In this document: piece by piece, positions 23,073-31,677 of the stretch
How the letters are laid out: every line of letters starts with the position of its first letter
How positions within the stretch are numbered: the stretch's first letter is position 1
The notes under the pieces: model-generated
What the model was told of the DNA's origin: nothing
Seen by the model: the letters and a program-made list of their open reading frames with translations, nothing else
Database searches by the model: none
Position numbers and translations under genes: made by a program
Source: Gemmatimonadales bacterium
GTDB lineage: Bacteria; Gemmatimonadota; Gemmatimonadetes; Gemmatimonadales; GWC2-71-9
Length of the DNA: 37,507 nt
Reading direction: 5' to 3'
NCBI GenBank assembly: GCA_013813875.1
Contig: JACCQZ010000095.1
Span: forward strand, 1-37,507

Positions 23073-24049
23073 GCACGTACCAGACGTTGAAAGAGTTCGG
23101 GATCCACGTTGCCGCCGCTCAGTACCGCCACCGTGGGACCGGTGGGGCGCACATGTCCCGCGAGTAGCGCCGCCGTGGCCACCGCACCCGAGGGTTCCAC
23201 CGAGAGCCCGGCCTCGCGATGAAGCAATCGTACCGCGGCGGCGATATCGTCCTCCGAGACCCGCACCGCCTCCCGTACCACGGTCCGCAGAATGGGGAAG
23301 GTGATCTCTCCCACCGACCGCGCCAGCAGCCCATCGGCCATGCTGGCGGTGCGCTCCAGGGTCCGAGGCTCTCCCGCCGCGAGTGCCGCGGAAAGCTTGG
23401 CGGCCCCCTCCGGCTCCACCCCGATGACGCGCACCCTGGGCTTGAGCGCCGCGACCGCCACGCAGATGCCGGCGATGAGCCCGCCGCCGCTCACCGGAAC
23501 CAGGATCGTCTCGACGTCGGGCCGCTGCTCGAGGATCTCGAGACCACAGGTTCCTTGCCCCGCGATGATGTCGGGATGATCATAGGGGGGGATCATGGCC
23601 AGCCCCTGCTCCAGGGACAGCTGCTCCGCCTTCCGCTGCTGCTCGGCTGAGCGGGTGGCGCCGGCCAGCACCACCTCGCCGCCATAGCGCCGCACCCCTT
23701 CCACCTTGATGGCCGGCGTCGAAGCGGGCATGACGATCACGGCCCGGAGACCGAAGCTCCGTGCGGCGTACGCCACCGCCTGCCCGTGATTGCCGCTGGA
23801 GTGGGCCACCACGCCGGACACCTCTCCCGCGAGCGCTACCCTGGCGATGGCGGTGTGGGCACCGCGGATCTTGAAGGCACCGGTCGGCTGCAGGTGCTCA
23901 CACTTGAGGGCAACCGGGACGCCCACTCGGGACGAGACCGAGGGGACCTCGAGTGTCGGTGTGCTAACCGCGACCCCCTCGAGCCCGCGGGCGGCTGCCC
24001 GCACGGCGTCAAGGGAGACCGCACCGGTCCGTTCAGTGGCCAGAGCCAT
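23069..24049 (-). CDS. threonine/serine dehydratase (PLP, fold type II)
   Basis: The 326-residue enzyme lacks the C-terminal ACT-like domain of biosynthetic IlvA, so it resembles the short threonine ammonia-lyase / serine racemase group. Landmarks are the PLP Lys in LQPTGAFKIRGAHTAIAR, SSGNHGQAVAYAARSFG, the cofactor-phosphate loop VPVSGGGLIAGICVAVA and the closing AVLSGGNVD. It deaminates threonine to 2-oxobutyrate or serine to pyruvate. No clear ribosome binding site precedes the ATG at 24049 (CTAGATCTATATATG), so initiation may be leaderless or weak. It is the first gene of an operon whose next two members are signalling proteins, each overlapping by four bases. It lies directly downstream of gyrA, separated by a perfect 34-base palindrome. 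Confidence 0.92.
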   Translation of the reverse strand: MALATERTGAVSLDAVRAAARGLEGVAVSTPTLEVPSVSSRVGVPVALKCEHLQPTGAFKIRGAHTAIARVALAGEVSGVVAHSSGNHGQAVAYAARSFGLRAVIVMPASTPAIKVEGVRRYGGEVVLAGATRSAEQQRKAEQLSLEQGLAMIPPYDHPDIIAGQGTCGLEILEQRPDVETILVPVSGGGLIAGICVAVAALKPRVRVIGVEPEGAAKLSAALAAGEPRTLERTASMADGLLARSVGEITFPILRTVVREAVRVSEDDIAAAVRLLHREAGLSVEPSGAVATAALLAGHVRPTGPTVAVLSGGNVDPELFQRLVRA

Positions 24050-24068
24050 ATATAGATCTAGCTAAATG

Positions 24069-24102
24069 CGCACAGGGGCTTGATTAATCAAGCCCCTGTG
24101 CG
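24069..24102. terminator. 34-base perfect palindrome between gyrA and the dehydratase
   Basis: CGCACAGGGGCTTGA and TCAAGCCCCTGTGCG flank TTAA; the whole 34 bases are self-complementary. It lies 25 bases past the gyrA stop codon, where a terminator is expected, but no T run follows on either strand. It could also be a protein-binding site for the downstream operon. Confidence 0.6.
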
Positions 24103-24127
24103 GTTCGAGTCGAAGCCCCCATTGCCC

Positions 24128-26623
24128 CTATTCTTCCGCGGCCGCCGGCGCCACTTCGTCGCCACCCGGCACATCCCCCGGTCCGGCCTCGTCCTCCTTG
24201 ACCACCCGGGCGACGCCCACCACCGTGTCGCCGGCATCGAGGTTCATCACCTTGACCCCCTGGGTATTGCGTCCGATGACCCTGATGCCGTCCACCGGCA
24301 ACCGGATGATGACTCCCTGCCGGGTGATCATCATCAGCTCGTCATCGGGTATCACCTCTTTGAGAGCCACGATGGGTCCGGTTTTGTCCGTCTTCTTGAG
24401 GGTGATGATCCCCTTGCCGCCCCGCTTCTGCACCCGGTAGTCCACCAGCTCGGAGCGCTTGCCGAAACCCTTGGCGCTCACCACCAGGAGGGTGGCGTCC
24501 CGCCGGACGACGACCATGCCGATGACCTCGTCCCCCTTTTCCAGCTCGACTCCCTTGACCCCGGTGGTGGCCCGGCCCATCTCGCGCACGTCGCCCTGAT
24601 GAAAACGGATGCTCATCCCGTCTTTCGTAGCCAGCACGATGTCGCTGTTGGGGTCGCACACCTGGACGTCAATGAGCTCGTCGTCGTCCTCGACGTTGAT
24701 GGCGCAGATTCCGTTGCTGCGCACGTTGCCGTAGGCCGACAGCAGCGTCTTCTTGACCGTCCCCAGGCGGGTGGCGAAGACCAGACACCGGTCGCCGGCG
24801 AACTCGCGCACCGGCACCAGCGCCGCCACCTGCTCGTTGGGCTTGATGGCAATGCAGCTCACCACCGGCTTTCCCCGCGCCGCGCGCCCGGCCTGCGGGA
24901 TCTCGTGTACCTTGAGCCAGTAGAGCTGGCCGGTATTGGTGAAGAAGAGCAGGTAGTCGTGCGTGCTCGCGATGAACAGATGCTCGACCCAGTCGTCGGC
25001 TTTGAGATCGGCGCCGTTGAGCCCCCGGCCGCCGCGGCGCTGCCGCTTGTAGGAGGAGACCGGGATCCGCTTGATGTAGCCGGTGTGGGAGATGGTGATG
25101 ACCATGTCCTCTTCGGCGATCAGATCCTCCACCGTGAACTCGCCCTGGTCGGCCACGATCTCGGTGCGGCGCTCGTCGCCGAAGCGCTCGACCACCTCTT
25201 CCATTTCCCCTTTGAGGATGAGCATCCGCTTGGGCTTGGAGGCGAGGATCCCCTTGAGCTCTTTGATGGTGGCCCGGACTTCCTTGAGCTCGGCATCGAG
25301 CTTCTCGATCTCGAGCCCGGTCAGTTTGGCCAGCCGCATGTTGAGGATGGCGTCGGTCTGCTTCTCGCTCAGGCCGAAGCGCTTGCGCAGGCGAGCGTCG
25401 GCCTGCGGCGTATCCTCCGAGCCCCGGATGATCTTGATCACCTCGTCAATGTTGTCAACGGCGATCTTGAGACCCTCGAGGATGTGCTCCCGCGCCAGCG
25501 CGGCGTCGAGGTCGAACTGGGTCCGGCGGACGATGATCTCGTGGCGGTGCTCGATATAGCGCTCGAGCAGCGTCTTGAGGTCCATGACCTTGGGCGCGCC
25601 CTTGTCGAGCGCCAGCATGATCACACCGAAGGTGGACTGCATCGAGGTGTGCTTGTAGAGCTGGTTGAGCACCACGTTGGGAATGGCGTCGCGCTTCAGC
25701 TCGATGACGATCCGCATGCCGTCCTTGTCGGACTCGTCGTTGACCCCGCTGATGCCCTCGATCTTCTTCTCGGCGCCCAGCTCCGCGATGGCCCGGACCA
25801 GATTTTCCTTGTTGACCTGGTAGGGGATCTCGGTCACCACGATCTGCGAGCGGCCGGTGGATTCCTTCTCCTCGATCTGGGCCCGCGCGCGCATGATCAC
25901 CCGGCCGCGGCCGGTCTCGTAGGCCTCCTTGATTCCCTGCCGGCCGTAGATATAGGCGCCGGTGGGAAAATCAGGACCTTTGATGACCTTTCGCAGATCG
26001 GTGATGGTGGCTTCGGGGTTGTCAATCAGAAGCTCTATTGCCCGGGCCACCTCCCGCAGATTGTGCGGGGGGATGTTGGTTGCCATGCCCACGGCGATAC
26101 CGCTGGAGCCGTTGACCAGCAGGTTGGGAATCTTGGCCGGCAGGACGGTGGGCTCCTGCAGCCGATCGTCATAGTTGGCTTGGAAATCAACGGTGTTCTT
26201 GTCAATGTCCTCCAGCATCGTGACGGCGACTCGGGTGAGCCGAGCCTCGGTGTAGCGGTAGGCCGCGGCGGGGTCGCCATCCACCGAGCCGAAGTTGCCC
26301 TGACCGTCAATCAGTGGATACCGGAGCGAGAAGTCCTGCACCATACGCACCAGCGCATCGTAGACCGAGCTGTCTCCGTGCGGGTGGTACTTCCCCAGCA
26401 CATCGCCAACCACCGTCGCCGACTTCTTGTAACCCCGGCCGGGCACCAGCCCCAACTCGTTCATGGCGTACAGGATTCGGCGATGCACCGGTTTGAGGCC
26501 GTCGCGGACATCCGGCAGCGCCCGAGAGACGATGACGCTCATCGAGTAGTTGATGAACGACTGCCGCATCTCCTCGTCAATGAGCCGGGGCAGAATACGT
26601 TCGCGCGAGTTGGGTGCGGTCAT
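24128..26623 (-). CDS. gyrA: DNA gyrase subunit A
   Basis: The 831-residue subunit breaks and rejoins DNA in the A2B2 gyrase that introduces negative supercoils. The breakage-reunion domain has [20 protein letters not shown], the quinolone region [17 protein letters not shown] with Ser and Asp at the positions equivalent to E. coli 83 and 87 (the susceptible-type residues), and the catalytic Tyr in [14 protein letters not shown]. The C-terminal beta-pinwheel starts near residue 510. It contains the GyrA box in [13 protein letters not shown], which identifies gyrase and not topoisomerase IV, and it ends in an acidic, Ala-rich tail. GAAGG just before the ATG is the likely ribosome binding site. 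gyrB is not in the window. Confidence 0.97.
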   Translation of the reverse strand: MTAPNSRERILPRLIDEEMRQSFINYSMSVIVSRALPDVRDGLKPVHRRILYAMNELGLVPGRGYKKSATVVGDVLGKYHPHGDSSVYDALVRMVQDFSLRYPLIDGQGNFGSVDGDPAAAYRYTEARLTRVAVTMLEDIDKNTVDFQANYDDRLQEPTVLPAKIPNLLVNGSSGIAVGMATNIPPHNLREVARAIELLIDNPEATITDLRKVIKGPDFPTGAYIYGRQGIKEAYETGRGRVIMRARAQIEEKESTGRSQIVVTEIPYQVNKENLVRAIAELGAEKKIEGISGVNDESDKDGMRIVIELKRDAIPNVVLNQLYKHTSMQSTFGVIMLALDKGAPKVMDLKTLLERYIEHRHEIIVRRTQFDLDAALAREHILEGLKIAVDNIDEVIKIIRGSEDTPQADARLRKRFGLSEKQTDAILNMRLAKLTGLEIEKLDAELKEVRATIKELKGILASKPKRMLILKGEMEEVVERFGDERRTEIVADQGEFTVEDLIAEEDMVITISHTGYIKRIPVSSYKRQRRGGRGLNGADLKADDWVEHLFIASTHDYLLFFTNTGQLYWLKVHEIPQAGRAARGKPVVSCIAIKPNEQVAALVPVREFAGDRCLVFATRLGTVKKTLLSAYGNVRSNGICAINVEDDDELIDVQVCDPNSDIVLATKDGMSIRFHQGDVREMGRATTGVKGVELEKGDEVIGMVVVRRDATLLVVSAKGFGKRSELVDYRVQKRGGKGIITLKKTDKTGPIVALKEVIPDDELMMITRQGVIIRLPVDGIRVIGRNTQGVKVMNLDAGDTVVGVARVVKEDEAGPGDVPGGDEVAPAAAEE

Positions 26624-26675
26624 GGCCTTCGGTGTCAGGGAATTGGGCTGGTCTCGGCTCGTTGCGTGACCGGGG

Positions 26676-26705
26676 AATATACCCGGGATCAGGGGCCCGA
26701 CGCAA
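26676..26705 (-). promoter_or_regulatory. probable sigma70 promoter of gyrA
   Basis: On the minus strand TTGCGT (26700-26705) is followed after 18 bases by TATATT (26676-26681), about 50 bases before the gyrA ATG. The spacer contains the palindrome CCCGGG. Confidence 0.5.
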
Positions 26706-26792
26706 CCGTGCGGAGGGGGTGGAAGTGAGGCGATAGTAAGGGGTTAGGGATGGGAAAAGAGTTGTGAAAGCGAGGAACTGAGCGGGGCGACA

Positions 26793-26875
26793 TGTCATCC
26801 CGAGCGGAGCGAGGGATCTTGCTCGCGGGTACCGGAGATGAGCGGAAAAGATCCCTCGCTCCGCTCGGGATGACA
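26793..26875. repeat. inverted repeat, TGTCA-CC-GAGCGNAGCGA family, copy 2
   Basis: A 28-base left arm (26793-26820) starting TGTCATCCCGAGCGGAGCGA is perfectly complementary to the right arm (26848-26875), with a 27-base spacer. The element lies between the gyrA promoter and the end of the M28 peptidase gene. Its arms align with those at 17808-17875. Confidence 0.9.
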
Positions 26876-26913
26876 GTGTTGGCGGCGCTCCGAGCCCTCT
26901 CCCCCCGCCCCCC

Positions 26914-28590
26914 TCACTGCTTACACGGCGCCTCGGGATCGGGCTTCGGCTGGTCCACCACCGGCCGCCGGTCCAGGTTGGCCACCCGGTTCGCCAGATC
27001 AGCCACAAACCGGGTGACGGCGGTGAATTTGTCGAAGTCGAGGTACTCCAACTCGTCGGTGATCTGGTGATAGTCGCGGTGCCCGCCGGTGCTGAAGAAG
27101 GCGATCGGAATCCCGTAGCGGGCGTACATGTAGTGGTCGCTGCGGCAGTAGAAGTTGTCGGGGTGGCCGTCGGCGTCGTAGGTGTAATCGAAAGCCAGCC
27201 CATGCTTGCCGTCGCGATTGACCGACACCGCCAGATCCCCGAGCTCGGTGGACAGCCGGCGGGAGCCGATCACCTGAACGTAGCCGGCGCCACCCTTCTG
27301 CTCGTCTTCCGCATTGCCCCGTGCGATCATGTCGGTATTGATCTGCGTCACGATGGAATCACGAGGCACCGTGGCATGATCGGTAAACCAGCGGCTCCCG
27401 TGCAGCCCCGCCTCTTCTCCGGTGTGCCACACGAACAGCAGCGAGCGCCGGGGACGTTTCCCGCGGGAGGCCGCCTCGGCTACCTCCAGCAGGCCCATCG
27501 AGCCGGAGCCGTCGTCATCCGCACCGTTGACGATCGAGTCCAGTCGAGCCGGCCGCAGCTTTCGCAAGCTGTCTATGATGCCGCGGATCCGGCCCCACTG
27601 CGCCTCGGAGGGCTCGCTCGGCGGATCGTTGGCCCCGCGGGGCCGCATGATCGTGTTGTAGGCCCGGAGCGAATCGTGCTCGACCGGCTCTACCACTCCG
27701 ATGGCGTCGTTATGGGCTCCCAAGGCCACGTATTCACCCCTGAGTGCCGGATCCGAGCCCTCCAGCACCGCCACCACATTGGAGGCGCCCACGTCGCCCG
27801 CGTCGAAGGCGACCTCGCCCTGGATGGCGGGCCCTGTATCGCCGGGCCGCAAGGCGTCGAGCGTCCTGCCGAAGAGCGCTTCGACCGATCCCGTGGGAAC
27901 GAAGAGCATGCGCGGTTGGGTGGCTCCGGGCGGGACGGCGAGATCCTGCTTCAACTTCACTTGCGGCTCGGCGAGAGACTGAGCGAAGTTGGCGATGAGC
28001 GGATCGATCTGGGTTATCGCAATTCCGGCGATGAGTCCCAGTCGCCCCTGTGGGCTGAGGTCGGGCGCGCCGAGCGCGTTGCCGCTCGCCTCGCTCCGGA
28101 AGACCACCAGCTTGCCGTCGAGTTCCTCCCTCGGCGGAAGCCCCGCGGTGTCGGCCGCGCCGCCGATGTAGAGCAGTTGGGCGCCATCAATGGGACGGAC
28201 CGGCACCTCGAAGATCGCCTGATAGGGATAGTACTCCTCGAACACTTCCAGTCGCGCCGACCCGGCGCGAAGCGTGGCGCGGGCGGTGTCCACGGTGTAG
28301 CGCAACAGCGGGACCTGCTGCAGGTAGGTCCCGCTGTCGCCGGCCGGCCTGAGTCCCAGCCGGGCGAGCTCACCGGTGATGTAGGCGTTGCCGCGCACGT
28401 TCCCCGGCGTGCCCGTCCGCCGGCCCTGCATGGAATCATGGGCGAAGATCGAGGCCCGCACCCGCAGATCGGCGGGAGTAATGGCCGCCGTAGTGGCGCC
28501 GCGGGGAGCGGGCGAGTCCGCCGCACGGGAGCCCGCGCAGGCGGCAAAGGCCGGAAAAAGGACGAACGGAAGGAGCCAGGACCTTCGCAT
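26914..28590 (-). CDS. M28-family metallopeptidase lipoprotein
   Basis: The ATG at 28590 (MRRSWLLPFVLFPAFAAC) starts a lipoprotein signal with Cys after FAA; the track start 28635 is less likely. The 558-residue protein has a PA-like insert (LDGKLVVFRSEASG) and the co-catalytic zinc site of M28 aminopeptidases: His in YVALGAHNDAIG, bridging Asp in VNGADDDGSGSMGLLEVAEA, the Glu pair in HTGEEAGLHGSRWF, Asp in TQINTDMIARGN and the last His in HRDYHQITDELEYLDFDK. It should trim peptides or amino-acid derivatives in the envelope. A Gly/Asp-rich insertion between the first two ligand motifs makes it longer than simple M28 enzymes. It is followed downstream by the palindromic repeat at 26793-26875. 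Confidence 0.93.
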   Translation of the reverse strand: MRRSWLLPFVLFPAFAACAGSRAADSPAPRGATTAAITPADLRVRASIFAHDSMQGRRTGTPGNVRGNAYITGELARLGLRPAGDSGTYLQQVPLLRYTVDTARATLRAGSARLEVFEEYYPYQAIFEVPVRPIDGAQLLYIGGAADTAGLPPREELDGKLVVFRSEASGNALGAPDLSPQGRLGLIAGIAITQIDPLIANFAQSLAEPQVKLKQDLAVPPGATQPRMLFVPTGSVEALFGRTLDALRPGDTGPAIQGEVAFDAGDVGASNVVAVLEGSDPALRGEYVALGAHNDAIGVVEPVEHDSLRAYNTIMRPRGANDPPSEPSEAQWGRIRGIIDSLRKLRPARLDSIVNGADDDGSGSMGLLEVAEAASRGKRPRRSLLFVWHTGEEAGLHGSRWFTDHATVPRDSIVTQINTDMIARGNAEDEQKGGAGYVQVIGSRRLSTELGDLAVSVNRDGKHGLAFDYTYDADGHPDNFYCRSDHYMYARYGIPIAFFSTGGHRDYHQITDELEYLDFDKFTAVTRFVADLANRVANLDRRPVVDQPKPDPEAPCKQ

Positions 28591-28642
28591 GAGGGCCGCC
28601 CGGAGAAAAAATGGAGAGTGGGTTGTCGCCCCCACTACCGGA

Positions 28643-28673
28643 GCCGGCCCCGAAACGTTTCAGCGGGGCCGGC
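28643..28673 (-). terminator. hairpin directly after the 48-aa gene
   Basis: GCCGGCCCCG and CGGGGCCGGC flank an 11-base loop containing AAACGTTT. The stem begins two bases after the TAG of the small gene on the minus strand and lies between it and the M28 peptidase start, so it probably ends that short transcript. Confidence 0.5.
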
Positions 28674-28674
28674 G

Positions 28675-28821
28675 CTACGATGTCCGGCTGAGAAAGACGG
28701 TAGCCGCCATCCTCGCCACCACCGGCTCGCCCGCGGGCTGCACCACGCGACCGATAGGATGCCCTTCCCCGTCGAGCACCTCATATACCGCCACCGGCTC
28801 CCTTCTCGCGAGCTGGACCAT
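28675..28821 (-). CDS. 48-residue hypothetical protein (not in the ORF track)
   Basis: The minus-strand ATG at 28821 begins MVQLARREPVAVYEVLDGEG, continues HPIGRVVQPAGEPVVARM and ends LSRTS before TAG. GGAG lies about seven bases upstream (GGAGTGAGTCATG). The composition is that of a small folded beta protein (VAVYEVLDGEGHPIGRVV), not of random read-through, and a strong hairpin starts two bases after the stop codon. No family is recognised. The gene lies between the M28 peptidase and the ECF sigma gene and is transcribed away from the sigma gene. Confidence 0.55.
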   Translation of the reverse strand: MVQLARREPVAVYEVLDGEGHPIGRVVQPAGEPVVARMAATVFLSRTS

Positions 28822-28872
28822 GACTCACTCCATTTTCGAATTGAAGCAGCGCATCGAATGTGGACGTAGCTA

Positions 28873-29027
28873 GGATGGGGCGGAGGCGGAAAAGGTTGGC
28901 TGGGTGGAGGTCGAAGGTCTCGGGTCTAAGGTCTTAGGTCCTGCAGCACCGAGCGTCCGAGCCTCAGACCTTCGACCTTCGACCTTCTACCTTCGACTCC
29001 CACCAGCCAACCCTTTCCCTCCCATCC
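28873..29027. repeat. imperfect inverted repeat built on AAGGTCGAAGGTC units
   Basis: GGATGGG and AAAGGTTGGCTGGGTGG on the left, followed by GTCGAAGGTC-type units, are matched on the right by GACCTTCGACCTTCGACCTT and CCACCAGCCAACCCTTT with CCCATCC. The element spans about 155 bases and ends 35 bases before the ECF sigma start. Confidence 0.7.
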
Positions 29028-29062
29028 GTGTCTGATCCAGCGACCCTCATGCTCCGGAGCCC

Positions 29063-29596
29063 GTGAACGACCGCGAATTGATCGGCCGAGTGCTGGCAGG
29101 GGACCCGAGTGCTGAGCGCGCGCTGTATGACGCGCACGTTGACCGTGTGTTCCGGCTGGTCTACCGGATGGCCGGGGACCTCGACCGGGCGCAGGATTAC
29201 GTCCAGGAGACCTTCATCCGCGGCTTCGACCGCCTGGGGGATTTCAGAGGCGAGTCGGCGCTGTCAACCTGGCTCTGCTCGATCGCGATTTCGATCACTT
29301 TGAACGGGTTGCGCAAGGTCCGGAGGTTCAACGAGCGGGAAACGGAGCTGGACGATGGGTTGCAGGCGGGTTCGCCCGTCCGGGAGGCCGATCCCGACCT
29401 CAAGGTCCGGCTCTCCCGCGCCATCGAGGCGCTTCCCGAGGGCTATCGCACGGTGTTCGTGATGCACGACGTCGAGGGGTACACCCATCAGGAGATCGCG
29501 GACACCCTGGGCGTGCAGCCCGGAACTTCGAAGGCCCAGCTCTCCCGCGCCCGTGCCCGGCTGCGCGCGGCGCTCGCCGATTTTGCCAGGGACTGA
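29063..29596 (+). CDS. ECF (sigma-70 family, region 2 and 4) sigma factor
   Basis: The 177-residue protein starts at a GTG with GGAG five bases upstream. Region 2 is YDAHVDRVFRLVYRMAGDLD then RAQDYVQETFIRGFDRLGDF and GESALSTWLCSIAISITLNG. Region 4 is IEALPEGYRTVFVMHDVEGY then THQEIADTLGVQPGTSKAQL. Region 3 is absent, as expected for extracytoplasmic-function factors. It directs RNA polymerase to a small regulon, often including its own operon. The next gene encodes a membrane-anchored protein in the position of an anti-sigma factor, followed by two HEAT proteins with no gap longer than about ten bases. The palindromic element just upstream may separate it from the preceding gene. Confidence 0.95.
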   Translation: MNDRELIGRVLAGDPSAERALYDAHVDRVFRLVYRMAGDLDRAQDYVQETFIRGFDRLGDFRGESALSTWLCSIAISITLNGLRKVRRFNERETELDDGLQAGSPVREADPDLKVRLSRAIEALPEGYRTVFVMHDVEGYTHQEIADTLGVQPGTSKAQLSRARARLRAALADFARD

Positions 29597-29598
29597 AT

Positions 29599-30234
29599 AT
29601 GGACGATGACCGTTTGGACGATCCGATCCGCGATGCCGCTCGCCAATACAACGCACCGCCCGACACTCCGAAGGAGGAGATGTGGGCCCGGGTGCAGGCG
29701 AGTCGGCGGTTGGGCGCGCAGCGGGGCAAAGGCCGCAGGGTCGTTTCTCCCCGGTACTGGGTACCCTGGGCTGCCGCCGCGGCCGCCGTGCTCGCGGCGG
29801 GAATAGGGCTCGGCCGGCTCTCGGTTAGCCCGGAGACCGTTGTGCCCGAGGTGGCGGAGCGCCGAGCGCCGCAGGTGAACCCCACCGCCTACCGCCTCGC
29901 CACCATGGAGCACCTCGGCCAGTCGGAGGCTTTTCTCACCCTCTTCCGCACCTCGGTCGTGGCCGGCGGCAACGAGCGGCTGGCGTCGGCGTCGGCCCGG
30001 CAACTGTTGGCGACCAACCGGCTGCTGCTCGATTCACCGGCGGCGGAAGACCGCAGGGCTCGGCTGCTGCTCCAGGACCTCGAGCTGATCCTGGCCGAGA
30101 TCGCTCAACTCTCCCTGGAGTCGCGGGAACAGGATCTTCAGTTGATCAGAGAAGGGATCGAGCGGGGCGACATGATGCCTCGTCTCAGGACCGCCGTACC
30201 GGCGGGCCCGAACTCAATGCAAGGAGCGCTCTGA
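29599..30234 (+). CDS. single-pass membrane protein, probable anti-sigma factor
   Basis: This 211-residue protein starts two bases after the sigma factor stop, with AGGGA upstream. Residues 1-45 are cytoplasmic and charged (LDDPIRDAARQYNAPPDTPK, EEMWARVQASRRL). One membrane helix follows at about 52-72 (YWVPWAAAAAAVLAAGIGLG). The remaining 140 residues are periplasmic and helical (LGQSEAFLTLFRTSVVAGGN, LLLQDLELILAEIAQLSLES). The topology and gene position are those of an anti-sigma factor, but no His-x3-Cys-x2-Cys zinc motif is visible and the sigma-binding part would be short. It could instead be a transmembrane adaptor. The next gene's ATG overlaps its stop by one base (TGATG). Confidence 0.7.
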   Translation: MDDDRLDDPIRDAARQYNAPPDTPKEEMWARVQASRRLGAQRGKGRRVVSPRYWVPWAAAAAAVLAAGIGLGRLSVSPETVVPEVAERRAPQVNPTAYRLATMEHLGQSEAFLTLFRTSVVAGGNERLASASARQLLATNRLLLDSPAAEDRRARLLLQDLELILAEIAQLSLESREQDLQLIREGIERGDMMPRLRTAVPAGPNSMQGAL

Positions 30235-31670
30235 TGTTTCGCATACCGTTCGGATTGGCGCTGGCAGCGGTGGCCGGCCTCGGCGGCTGGTGGATGCCCC
30301 CTCCCGGCGAGCCACAGGACCGGACTCCTCCGGCTCCGTGGCTCCAGGGTGACCCGGCCGATTCGTTGTATCGCGCCGCCCGGGAGGCGCTGAACCGGCG
30401 TGAGTATCGCCGCTCCGCCGAGCTTTTTGCCGAATTGCCCAGCCGCTTTCCACGCTCGGGCTATGCGGCCGACGCGCTCTACTGGCGAGCCTTCGCGCTC
30501 TACCGCGTAGGGGGCGAGAGGCAGCTGCGGGAAGCGCTCCAGTCGCTGGAAACCCAGCGGGGACGCTTTCCCAAAGCGGCGACGAGAGGGGATGCAGCCG
30601 CACTCGAGCGCCGGATTCAGGGTGAGCTGGCCCGCCAGGGAGATCCCGACGCCGCCGCCGATGTGGCCCGAGCGGCGGCCGGAGTACTTCCCCCGGAGCC
30701 GCCGACGCCGCCCACTCCGCCTATTCCTCCTACTCCTCCTACTCCGCCCACGCCGCCGACTCCACCCACGCCCGGCAGCCACGCGAGGGAGTGCGCGGAC
30801 GACGAGAACGACACCAAGGTGGCGGCCCTCAACGCCTTGATCCACATGGACGACGAACGGGCCCGTCCCATACTTCGCCGGGTGCTTGCCCGGCGGGATG
30901 CGGCGACAGCCTGCCTCCGGCGGAAAGCCGTCTTCCTGGTTGCGCAGGGCGGAGGTGAAGGGGTCGAGGACATCCTGTTGGATGCCGCACGCAGCGACCC
31001 GGACGCCGAGGTGCGGGAGCAGGCCGTCTTCTGGCTCTCACAGGTCGGAAGCGAGCGGGCGGTCAGCGCGCTCGACTCGATCCTGAGGACCTCCAAGGAC
31101 CGCGGCGTGCAGGAGAAGGCGGTGTTTGCCCTGTCGCAGCACGACAGCCCTCGCGCGCGACAGGCGCTGCGAACCTACGCCGAGCGGTCCGAGTTGCCGG
31201 ACGACATCCGGGAGAAAGCGATCTTCTGGATCGGCCAGAGCGAGGGGCGGGAGAATGCGGCGTTCCTGCGCGCGCTGTACGGAAAGCTCGAGAGCGAGGA
31301 GTTGCGGAAGAAGGTGCTCTTCTCGCTTTCCCAGATGGGAGGCGAGGAGAACCAGCGCTGGCTCCTGCAGATCGTGCGGGACAAGGCCCAGCCGGTCGAG
31401 CTGCGCAAGCAGGCATTGTTCTGGGCGGGACAGAGCGGCGCCTCCATGGCCGACCTCGGAGCGCTGTACGGTACCCTCCTCGACCGCGAGATGCGCGAGC
31501 AGCTGATCTTCGTTTACTCCCAGCGCGACGAGCCCGCGGCTGTTGACCGGCTGCTCGACATCGCGCGGCGCGACCCCGACACCGAGCTTCGCAAGAAGGC
31601 GCTCTTCTGGTTGGGCCAGAGCGACGATCCGCGCGCGGCCAAGGCCCTTCAGGACATCATCGAGCAGTGA
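30234..31670 (+). CDS. exported TPR - Pro/Thr linker - HEAT-repeat protein
   Basis: The 478-residue protein has a signal-like N-terminus (MFRIPFGLALAAVAGLGGWW). A BamD/YbgF-like TPR segment follows at about 40-135 (SLYRAAREALNRREYRRSAE, YAADALYWRAFALYRVGG). Next is a low-complexity Pro-Thr linker at about 155-180 made of PTPP units, then eight HEAT-like repeats of 31-33 residues running to the C-terminus. Each repeat carries the signature [LIV]R-[EK]-x-A-[VLI]-F-x-x-x-Q, for example VREQAVFWLSQ, IREKAIFWIGQ and LRKKALFWLGQ. It is translationally coupled to the membrane protein upstream. HEAT solenoids bind other proteins, so it is probably a periplasmic scaffold that talks to the anti-sigma candidate; this is inference. 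Confidence 0.88.
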   Translation: MFRIPFGLALAAVAGLGGWWMPPPGEPQDRTPPAPWLQGDPADSLYRAAREALNRREYRRSAELFAELPSRFPRSGYAADALYWRAFALYRVGGERQLREALQSLETQRGRFPKAATRGDAAALERRIQGELARQGDPDAAADVARAAAGVLPPEPPTPPTPPIPPTPPTPPTPPTPPTPGSHARECADDENDTKVAALNALIHMDDERARPILRRVLARRDAATACLRRKAVFLVAQGGGEGVEDILLDAARSDPDAEVREQAVFWLSQVGSERAVSALDSILRTSKDRGVQEKAVFALSQHDSPRARQALRTYAERSELPDDIREKAIFWIGQSEGRENAAFLRALYGKLESEELRKKVLFSLSQMGGEENQRWLLQIVRDKAQPVELRKQALFWAGQSGASMADLGALYGTLLDREMREQLIFVYSQRDEPAAVDRLLDIARRDPDTELRKKALFWLGQSDDPRAAKALQDIIEQ

Positions 31671-31677
31671 GGATTTC

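Noticed and set aside
24095-24115. GGTTCGAGTC resembling a tRNA T-arm
   Set aside because: No acceptor, D or anticodon stem can be built around it; it is the flank of the 34-base palindrome.
24080-26728. 882-residue plus-strand ORF in the track
   Set aside because: It lies antisense to the unmistakable gyrA gene; the His/Asp/Leu-rich composition is what gyrA codons give when read from the opposite strand.
30702-30777. Pro-Thr coding repeat as a DNA microsatellite or regulatory repeat
   Set aside because: Codons vary between units and the frame is kept, so it is best read as a protein linker.
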